NCBI GenBank assembly: GCA_045642965.1
Contig: JAZUJX010000051.1
Coordinates: 1-8,168, forward strand
DNA length: 8,168 nt
Origin: Equadaptatus sp045642965
GTDB taxonomy: Bacteria > Synergistota > Synergistia > Synergistales > Synergistaceae
Direction: 5' to 3'
Made by a program: the position numbers and the translations under genes. Positions 1-4,741 of the stretch are shown one piece after another (the stretch's first letter is position 1; each line of letters opens with the position of its first letter). Below the pieces are notes generated by a model that was given only the letters and a program-made list of their open reading frames with translations, made no database searches and was not told the origin of the DNA.

Positions 1-87
1 AAAACGTCCTCCGGGAAACAGGCGGCAAAGAAAGTTCCGGCAAACCTACCGCGTATTTCTGACGTTAATCGGGAAGAAAAGCTGTAA
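1..87 (+). CDS. C-terminal end of an unidentified protein (partial)
   Basis: Frame 1 is open from the window edge to a TAA at 85-87 and encodes a lysine-rich, hydrophilic tail of 28 residues ending in NREEKL. Its codons (ACG, CCG, GCG, AAC, GAC, GAA) resemble those of the confident genes here. Frame 2 is also open to a TAA at 89-91, so the frame choice is uncertain. No domain can be recognised from so short a piece, and no clear terminator hairpin follows. Confidence 0.3.
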   Translation, partial: KTSSGKQAAKKVPANLPRISDVNREEKL

Positions 88-189
88 ATAAAACCAACGG
101 CAGTTCTCATTCCCCTCTGCACTGTAATGTTCACAGAATAAGAAATTTGTAACAGGGGCAGAAATGAAAAAGAAATAAAAAATTTCTGA

Positions 190-219
190 AAAGTTTTGTA
201 AAGTTTTGTAAAGTTTTTG
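190..219. repeat. Three phased 10-bp A/T-tract repeats
   Basis: The unit AAAGTTTTGT occurs at 190-199 and 200-209, and a variant AAAGTTTTTG at 210-219. A further A5T3 tract follows at about 220-227, and a run of nine T at 242-250. Tracts repeating at about one helical turn are the classic sequence signature of intrinsically curved DNA. The block lies about 60-90 bp upstream of the promoter proposed at 282-310, so an upstream architectural role is possible. That role is inference. Confidence 0.5.
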
Positions 220-281
220 AAAAATTTGTGTTTTTTGGACGTTTTTTTTTAGACGGAATAAGAGATATAGGTATTTCTACG

Positions 282-310
282 GTTACAATTCTGTTTCTGT
301 ATTATATAAT
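282..310 (+). promoter_or_regulatory. Putative sigma-A promoter for the 49-aa ORF
   Basis: A perfect -10 hexamer TATAAT lies at 305-310. GTTACA (282-287, four of six matches to TTGACA) lies 17 bp upstream. A start near 317 would give a 5' leader of about 27 nt before the ATG at 344. No terminator is seen between this ORF and the 113-aa gene, so the transcript may run through the repeat array. Confidence 0.45.
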
Positions 311-343
311 GACATGTCAGAGAAAGGTAACGGAGGTGCGGAT

Positions 344-493
344 ATGGCAGTGTTGAAGATAGTGCTTTTGTTTGCGGCGTGTGTGGCGTTTTTTATTTTT
401 GAACATAACGCACCGCACCACCAGCCGATTACGAAGGACAGCCCGCAGGAGGACAAGGACGAACTTGAAAGGACAGGCTGGATGAGAGAGTAG
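344..493 (+). CDS. 49-aa single-span membrane miniprotein, function unknown
   Basis: ATG at 344 follows a near-perfect Shine-Dalgarno GGAGGTG (332-338) with a 5-nt spacer, and the frame closes at TAG 491-493. The product starts MAVLKIVLLFAACVAFFIF, a hydrophobic helix over about residues 3-19. A hydrophilic, acidic tail of about 30 residues follows, with two adjacent His and an EDKDELE run. Cys13 follows FAA, but the residues after it are strongly hydrophobic, so a lipoprotein is unlikely. A membrane-anchored small protein with the tail on one face fits best. I recognise no family. The case for a real gene rests on the ribosome site, the promoter and the sharply bipartite composition. The next gene downstream is also a small membrane protein, reached through the repeat array with no terminator, so the two may share a transcript. 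Confidence 0.6.
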   Translation: MAVLKIVLLFAACVAFFIFEHNAPHHQPITKDSPQEDKDELERTGWMRE

Positions 494-503
494 TTATAAA
501 GGG

Positions 504-834
504 CAAATACTAAAAGAACCAATGACTATAAGAAACAATTACTATGAGAAACAATTACAAAAAGAAGCAATGACTATAAGAAGCAATTACGATAAGAAAC
601 AATTACAATAAGAAACAATGACTATGAGAAACAATTACAAAAAGGACCAATGACGATAAGAAACAATGACTATAAGAACCAATTACAAAAAGAAGCAATT
701 ACAAATAAAGGGCAATGACTGATAAGGACCAATTACAAAAAGAATCAATTACGATAAGAAACAAGGACTAAAAGAACCAATTACGAATAAGAACCAATGA
801 CTGATAAGGGCAATGACGGATAAGAGTCAATGAC
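504..834 (+). repeat. 16-bp tandem repeat array, about 20 units
   Basis: The unit is approximately CAATKACNATAAGAAM (K is T or G). Twelve units of exactly 16 bp run from 504 to 695. Eight more run from 696 to 827, four of them 17 bp long, and a last partial unit starts at 828. Some units recur exactly: CAATTACAAAAAGAAG at 552 and 680, and CAATTACGATAAGAAA at 584 and 746. The stretch 494-503 resembles the tail of a unit, so the array may begin at the stop codon of the 49-aa ORF. The + strand is A-rich and nearly free of self-complementarity. No frame stays open through it: the ATAAG and CAATGAC parts place TAA and TGA in rotating frames. It fills the entire intergenic space and ends inside the ribosome site of the 113-aa gene. 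It is not CRISPR-like, since the units abut without unique spacers. Confidence 0.95.
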
Positions 835-847
835 TGGAGTGTTTTAG

Positions 848-1189
848 GTGGATAACAATAAGGGATTTTATCAGAATTTGTGGGAAGGAAATTATTCTCT
901 CGGCAGAACGTACTGGCTGTACGGTGTTATAGGCAATATGCTTGCGTATATGTTTGCGTGGGTGGTTATGATTTTTCTGCCGTCGCCTGTTGAGCCTTTT
1001 GCGTTGATTTTGCCGCTGATTTACGGTTTTATGGTCCTTATCGGCGTTTGGAATGCCGCGAGCAAATATAACGGATTTTTTCTTTGGGCGTGGCTTGCGA
1101 GGATTATCGTTGCCTGCAACGTCGTTACCGCTGTGTACAAATTTGCGGTGCTGAGCAGTCTGATTGCGGCTTTTGAGTTTTTGCCGTAA
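848..1189 (+). CDS. Uncharacterised 113-aa membrane protein with three predicted helices
   Basis: The start is GTG at 848, with GGAG at 836-839 and an 8-nt spacer. The stop is TAA at 1187-1189. After a short polar N-terminus with the motif LWEGNYSLGRTYWLYG (about residues 11-26) come three hydrophobic stretches at about 23-44, 50-71 and 77-102. These are separated by short loops, one carrying NAASKYNGF. An aromatic W-G-x-x-S-L-x-x-x-YW head before the first helix recalls small conserved hypothetical membrane proteins of other bacteria. I cannot name a family and assign no function. There is no signal peptide and no catalytic motif. The gene lies downstream of the repeat array, and its 3' end overlaps the proposed smpB promoter, so smpB need not depend on read-through from it. 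Confidence 0.75.
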   Translation: MDNNKGFYQNLWEGNYSLGRTYWLYGVIGNMLAYMFAWVVMIFLPSPVEPFALILPLIYGFMVLIGVWNAASKYNGFFLWAWLARIIVACNVVTAVYKFAVLSSLIAAFEFLP

Positions 1190-1201
1190 TTTTGTTATAA
1201 T
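1173..1201 (+). promoter_or_regulatory. Putative sigma-A promoter for smpB
   Basis: TTGAGT (1173-1178) and a perfect TATAAT (1196-1201) are separated by exactly 17 bp. The -35 lies inside the last codons of the upstream membrane protein. A start near 1208 would leave a leader of about 23 nt before the smpB start at 1231. The transcript may continue into ssrA, since no convincing terminator follows smpB. Confidence 0.5.
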
Positions 1202-1230
1202 CTGTTCCCGTTGCGGAAGGAGGGGTGGCT

Positions 1231-1686
1231 GTGCCAGAGGATAAGACTGTAGCGCAGAACAGAAAAGCGCGTCACGATTACTTTATTGTTGATTCTTTTG
1301 AGACCGGCATAGTGCTGACCGGAACTGAGATTAAGTCGCTGCGCGACGGGCGCGCGAATTTGAAGGACGGCTATGCCGTGGTAAAAAACGGCGAGCTGTG
1401 GCTTGAGAACGTGCATATTTCGCCGTATGACAAGGGAACGCATTACAACGTTGACCCGCTTCGCACGCGCAAGCTGCTCGTTCATAAGAAAGAGGCGCTG
1501 AAGCTTTTTCAGAAAACGCGCGAGCAGGGGTTTACGCTTGTGCCGCTCAAACTCTACATAAAGCAGGGGCGCTGGGCAAAGTGCGAGCTTGCACTTGCGA
1601 AAGGCAAACACTTGCACGACAAACGCGAGGCGATAGCGCAGCGCGACGCCGAACGCGAAATACAGCGTGCTGCCAAGGATCGGTAA
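1231..1686 (+). CDS. smpB: SsrA-binding protein SmpB
   Basis: SmpB binds the tRNA-like part of tmRNA and delivers it with EF-Tu to ribosomes stalled on broken mRNA, starting trans-translation. The product has the family's conserved blocks in order: the N-terminal NRKARHDY, then GTEIKSLRDGRANLKDGYA, which belongs to the OB-fold core. Next come the HISPYD segment and the basic C-terminal tail KGKHLHDKREAIAQRDAEREI, which in the family enters the empty mRNA channel. Two in-frame GTG codons compete as start. The strong ribosome site AGGAGG (1218-1223) is 7 nt from GTG 1231 but only 1 nt from GTG 1225, so 1231 is chosen. This gives 151 residues, about the usual family size. The gene lies directly upstream of ssrA, a common pairing of the protein with its RNA partner. 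Confidence 0.96.
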   Translation: MPEDKTVAQNRKARHDYFIVDSFETGIVLTGTEIKSLRDGRANLKDGYAVVKNGELWLENVHISPYDKGTHYNVDPLRTRKLLVHKKEALKLFQKTREQGFTLVPLKLYIKQGRWAKCELALAKGKHLHDKREAIAQRDAEREIQRAAKDR

Positions 1687-1790
1687 TATAGCGCAAAGCA
1701 CGCTTTGTAAATAAGAAATTAATACCATGAAAAATAATTGCGTTTTGTTCGGCATTCAGCGTTTGCCGTTCATAGTTCGCAGTTCATATT

Positions 1791-2146
1791 GGGGACGTAT
1801 GGTTTCGACAGCATGCGGAGGATCGGGAAGAGCGGGTCGAGGATGGAGAAACCTCGATAATCCGGCTCCAAAAAAATAATCGTCAAAAACGATTACGCAC
1901 TCGCAGCTTAGTTAAAAGCAGCGCGCTCTCTGAGGTTTCGGCCGTTGAATTTCAGAAGGGCGTCACAATGACGGCTGGGAATGCTTCAGCGTTTTTCGGA
2001 AGTGTTCCGAGATTTCAGGAAAGACTGGTTTTCGGCAGCCTCGTCTTCGTGACAGCAGGAAACGAGATTTAAACGAAGACTACACTCGTAGAGCCTCCCA
2101 GATTGGCCCATGTTGGACCGGGGTTCGATTCCCCGCGTCTCCACCA
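1791..2146 (+). ncRNA. ssrA: Transfer-messenger RNA (tmRNA, one-piece)
   Basis: The 5' end GGGGACGTATGGTTTCGACA and the 3' end carrying T-loop GGTTCGATT and CGTCTCCACCA are hallmark tmRNA termini. GGGGACG pairs with CGTCTCC as a 7-bp acceptor stem with one G-U pair, and the CCA is encoded. The length of 356 nt is typical. The reading frame resumes after TAATC (1877-1881), the equivalent of the UAGUC element of E. coli. It reads GTC AAA AAC GAT TAC GCA CTC GCA GCT TAG (1882-1911), giving the tag VKNDYALAA. The ending YALAA is the usual degron for ClpXP-type proteases. The rest folds into pseudoknots in known tmRNAs, which I did not model. No clear promoter is seen directly upstream, so transcription may come from smpB. 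A strong terminator follows. Confidence 0.97.
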
Positions 2147-2155
2147 GACAAATAC

Positions 2156-2190
2156 AAGGATTTCCGCACGGAAATCCTTTTTCGTTTTTT
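2156..2190 (+). terminator. Rho-independent terminator of ssrA
   Basis: AAGGATTTCCG (2156-2166) and CGGAAATCCTT (2169-2179) are perfectly complementary, and the innermost pairs must open to form a loop. T runs at 2178-2182 and 2185-2190 follow. It lies 9 nt after the CCA end of tmRNA. Confidence 0.9.
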
Positions 2191-2276
2191 GGGGTGCAAT
2201 ATATTTTTGTTTGTGTTAAAATCATATTACTAACAGGTATGTGCAGATTATTTACTTGCAGGGAAGGTGTGTCAGC

Positions 2277-3644
2277 ATGAAATTAAAGACCACGCTCAAC
2301 GGCAAAACGTTCCAGTTCCGCGACGTTAAGGACGTTATGGCGAAGGCGAACGAGCCGAAATCGGCAGACCGTTTTCAGAAAATAGCTGCTGAAACTGCCA
2401 CGGAGCGCGTTGCGGCTAAAATCGTGCTTTCAGAGCTTACAGTCGGAGACCTTGTCGAAAATCCGACTGTTCCTTACGAAAAGGACGAGGTAACGCGCGT
2501 CAACAACGACGCAATCAACCGCCGAGCCTATGAAGCAAAGAAAAATATGACGATTGGCGAGCTGCGCGAGTGGATTTTGGATCACAAAACGACTTCCGAC
2601 GATCTTCGCAGAAACACGTGGGCGATAAACGGCGAGGTAGCGGCGGCTGTCGCCAAAATAATGAGCGCAATGGATTTGGTGTACGGCGCGAAAAAGATTT
2701 ATCATCCGACCACCTGCAACACGACAATAGGCATACCGGGCACGCTTTCCTACCGCTGCCAGACAAATTCCGTTACTGACGACCCGCAGACTATTTTGCT
2801 CGGCGTTATGGAAGGAATTTCCTACGGCTCGGGCGACGCCTGCCTCGGCATTAACCCTGTTGAGGACAACGTTAATTCAACGCGCCGCATTGCGGACGCG
2901 CTTTACGAATTTATGCTCAAGAATGAAATACCTACGCAGATTACGGTGCTTTCGCACATTACGACGCAGATGGAATCCGTCCGCCAGGGCACGCCGCTTT
3001 CAATGTTCTTCCAGTCAATAGCCGGAACGGGTGCTGCCTGCGACAATTTCGGCGTCAATAAAGCCCTGCTTGAGGAAGCCTACGCTTTGGCGCGTCAGAG
3101 CTGTCTCGGCACGGGTCCAAACCTGCTTTATTTTGAAACGGGACAGGGCTCCGAGGTTTCAATCAGCGCGGACGAGGGTGTTGACGAAATGACGCTTGAA
3201 GCGCGCACTTACGGCTTTGCAAGAGGCTTTAACCCGTTTATGGTCAACAACGTTTCAGGCTTTATAGGGCCGGAAACGATTTACGACGGCAAGGAAATGA
3301 TACGCGCAAACCTTGAAGACCATTTCATGGGCAAGCTTATGGGACTGCCTATGGGAATGGCGCCCTGCTACACGAACCACACGTCGATCACGCAGGACGA
3401 TCAGGAAATAGCGACAACGCTTCTGAACGCTGCCGGCGCCAATTATTACATGGGTGTTCCGGTAGGCGACGACGTTATGCTTGCGTATCAGGACACGAGC
3501 TTCCACGACGACGCGACGCTGCGCGAGCTTTCGGGCAGAAAACCTGCTCCCGAGTTCCACAAGTGGGCAATCAAAAAAGGCATTATGGACGAGCAGGGCA
3601 GACTTACGGAAACTGCCGGCGATGCTTCCATATTCCTCAAATAG
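2277..3644 (+). CDS. eutB: Ethanolamine ammonia-lyase family large subunit (EutB-like, divergent pocket)
   Basis: EutB is the catalytic TIM-barrel subunit of the adenosylcobalamin-dependent enzyme that turns ethanolamine into acetaldehyde and ammonia. ATG 2277 is chosen over the upstream GTG 2241: it has GGAAGG at 2262-2267, and its N-terminus MKLKTTLNGKTFQF matches the family start. The 455 residues align without gaps to E. coli EutB (453 aa) as I remember it, so numbering is shared. Conserved pocket residues are Arg160, Gln162, Asn193, Ser247, Phe258, Glu287, Phe329, Met392 and Leu402. The exception is position 362: E. coli has Asp in GCDCCYTNH, here GMAPCYTNH, so Asp362 is Ala. The loop at 369-374 also differs. 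The family is certain but the substrate is not. A weak -10 (TAAAAT, 2217-2222) lies upstream. No cobalamin riboswitch fits in the short leader. eutC follows after 12 nt. Confidence 0.92.
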   Translation: MKLKTTLNGKTFQFRDVKDVMAKANEPKSADRFQKIAAETATERVAAKIVLSELTVGDLVENPTVPYEKDEVTRVNNDAINRRAYEAKKNMTIGELREWILDHKTTSDDLRRNTWAINGEVAAAVAKIMSAMDLVYGAKKIYHPTTCNTTIGIPGTLSYRCQTNSVTDDPQTILLGVMEGISYGSGDACLGINPVEDNVNSTRRIADALYEFMLKNEIPTQITVLSHITTQMESVRQGTPLSMFFQSIAGTGAACDNFGVNKALLEEAYALARQSCLGTGPNLLYFETGQGSEVSISADEGVDEMTLEARTYGFARGFNPFMVNNVSGFIGPETIYDGKEMIRANLEDHFMGKLMGLPMGMAPCYTNHTSITQDDQEIATTLLNAAGANYYMGVPVGDDVMLAYQDTSFHDDATLRELSGRKPAPEFHKWAIKKGIMDEQGRLTETAGDASIFLK

Positions 3645-3656
3645 GCGGTGCTTGGC

Positions 3657-4538
3657 ATGAATAACGAAGAACTCGCAAAACTTATAAAAGAAATCACTGT
3701 TGAAGTTATGTCGGAAAAGCAGAACGGCAGAGAGGCAGCCAAACCTTTGACGGCTTCCGCGCCCGTTGTCAGCGACGGTGAAGTTCCCGACCTTTCGGCA
3801 GTTGACTACCGCAAACGCGTTGACATTCCCAATCCGGCAGAGCCGAGAGAATATCTTGAAATCCGCTCAAAAACGGATGCAAGGCTCGGTGTGTGGAGAG
3901 CAGGGCCGCGCCTTTGCACGAACACCTATCTCCGTTTCCGCGCTGACCACGCAACGGCTATGGACGCTGTTTTTCAGGACGTTCCCGACGAATATCTTGC
4001 CAAACTCGGACTGAAGCAGTACAGCACGAAATGCAAAAGCAAAGATGATTTTCTCACGCGTCCCGACCTTGGCAGAGAATTTGACGAAGAAACGCTTGCC
4101 GCCATCAAAGCTGACTGCAAGGCAAATCCGCAGGTTCAGGTGTACATTTCGGATGGACTTTCAAGCTCCTCTATCGTAGCGAACGCCGAAGACATTCTGC
4201 CTGCGATTATGCAGGGACTTAAAATGCACAACGTAACGGCGGGGACGCCGTTCTACGTCAAATACGGACGAGTAGGCGCGGAAGACGTTATAGCGCAGAC
4301 ACTCGGCGCCGAGGTAACGGTTGTTCTTCTTGGCGAACGTCCGGGACTTGCAAGCGGCGAATCTATGAGCGCCTACATGGTCTACAAAGGCTATCCCGGC
4401 ATTGCCGAAGCAAAACGCACCGTCGTTTCAAACATTCACAAAAAGGGAACAAACCCTGTCGAGGCAGGGGCGGCAATCGCGGAACTCTGCGTTAAAATGC
4501 TCAAAGAAAAAGCCTCGGGACTTGACCTGACGAGATAA
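3657..4538 (+). CDS. eutC: Ethanolamine ammonia-lyase family small subunit (EutC)
   Basis: EutC binds with EutB and holds much of the cobalamin cofactor in the EutB6C6 complex. The family blocks are present: RAGPR (81-85), LRFRADH (92-98), TRPDLG (134-139), VQVYISDGLSS (160-170), GTPFYVKYGRV (196-206), GERPGL (226-231), SNIHKKGTNPVEA (258-270) and an ending KASGLDLTR close to the E. coli C-terminus. ATG 3657 is chosen because AGGCGGTG (3643-3650) lies 6 nt before it. GTG 3648 lies inside that ribosome site. The product is 293 residues, against 295 in E. coli. The N-terminal 50 residues are variable and low in complexity, as in other EutC proteins. The gene starts 12 nt after the eutB stop, so the two are almost surely co-transcribed and co-translated, and a terminator follows directly. 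Confidence 0.95.
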   Translation: MNNEELAKLIKEITVEVMSEKQNGREAAKPLTASAPVVSDGEVPDLSAVDYRKRVDIPNPAEPREYLEIRSKTDARLGVWRAGPRLCTNTYLRFRADHATAMDAVFQDVPDEYLAKLGLKQYSTKCKSKDDFLTRPDLGREFDEETLAAIKADCKANPQVQVYISDGLSSSSIVANAEDILPAIMQGLKMHNVTAGTPFYVKYGRVGAEDVIAQTLGAEVTVVLLGERPGLASGESMSAYMVYKGYPGIAEAKRTVVSNIHKKGTNPVEAGAAIAELCVKMLKEKASGLDLTR

Positions 4539-4556
4539 TTTATTAACAGAATACAG

Positions 4557-4590
4557 ACAGGAGCCTTGTTCGCAGGGCTCCTGTTATTTT
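4557..4590 (+). terminator. Rho-independent terminator of eutBC
   Basis: ACAGGAGCC (4557-4565) pairs perfectly with GGCTCCTGT (4576-4584) around a 10-nt loop, followed by TATTTT. It closes the eutBC operon 18 nt after the stop codon. Confidence 0.85.
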
Positions 4591-4643
4591 GCCGCAGGGG
4601 ACTTGCCGGGGTGGATTTTCAAGAGTAGAGATATAAGCAGCGG

Positions 4644-4660
4644 AGTTAAAAATAGGTAAA
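4644..4660 (+). promoter_or_regulatory. Upstream CtsR-box-like heptad repeat
   Basis: AGTTAAA, AAT, AGGTAAA is a tandem heptad with a 3-nt spacer. It shares 14 of 17 positions with the site at 4704-4720 and lies 9 bp upstream of the clpB -35. Against the CtsR consensus RGTCAAANANRGTCAAA it has three mismatches, so alone it would be weak. Its support comes from the exact 60-bp spacing to the better site. Confidence 0.3.
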
Positions 4661-4669
4661 ATTACTGAT

Positions 4670-4698
4670 TTGACATTTCTTGATTATCGTTGTATAAC
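4670..4698 (+). promoter_or_regulatory. Sigma-A promoter of clpB
   Basis: The consensus -35 TTGACA (4670-4675), a 17-bp spacer and -10 TATAAC (4693-4698, five of six) make a strong housekeeping promoter. Transcription would begin near 4705, giving a leader of about 37 nt. No CIRCE inverted repeat (TTAGCACTC-N9-GAGTGCTAA) is present here. Confidence 0.85.
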
Positions 4699-4703
4699 AA
4701 TAT

Positions 4704-4720
4704 AGTCAAAGATAGTTAAA
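4704..4720 (+). promoter_or_regulatory. CtsR-box-like operator at the clpB start site
   Basis: AGTCAAA, GAT, AGTTAAA fits the CtsR operator consensus RGTCAAANANRGTCAAA with a single mismatch (T for C in the second heptad). It begins 5 bp after the -10 and covers the expected transcription start, where a repressor would block initiation. CtsR is the class III heat-shock repressor of clp genes in low-GC Gram-positive bacteria. No ctsR gene lies in this window, so the assignment is by motif and position only. Confidence 0.5.
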
Positions 4721-4741
4721 CAATATCGAGAGGTGGTTTGC

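Noticed and set aside
522..611. Short repetitive ORF starting at ATG 522 within the array
   Set aside because: The frame closes after about 29 codons, has no proper ribosome site, and the 16-bp unit rotates frames with stops in each. It reads as chance coding of the repeat.
504..834. CRISPR array
   Set aside because: Units are 16 bp, directly abutting and degenerate, with no unique spacers and no cas genes nearby.
1687..1707. Terminator after smpB (CAAAGC/GCTTTG)
   Set aside because: The stem is short with a 2-nt loop and no T run follows, so it does not qualify as a terminator.
1195..1755. 186-codon open frame on the minus strand covering smpB
   Set aside because: It is fully antisense to a certain smpB and shows no family motifs, so it is a coding shadow.
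2191..2276. Cobalamin riboswitch before eutB
   Set aside because: Only about 86 nt separate the ssrA terminator from the start codon, too short for the B12 aptamer, and no B12-box-like sequence is seen.
4539..4741. CIRCE element controlling clpB
   Set aside because: Neither TTAGCACTC nor GAGTGCTAA half-site is present. The heptad repeats fit a CtsR-type site better.
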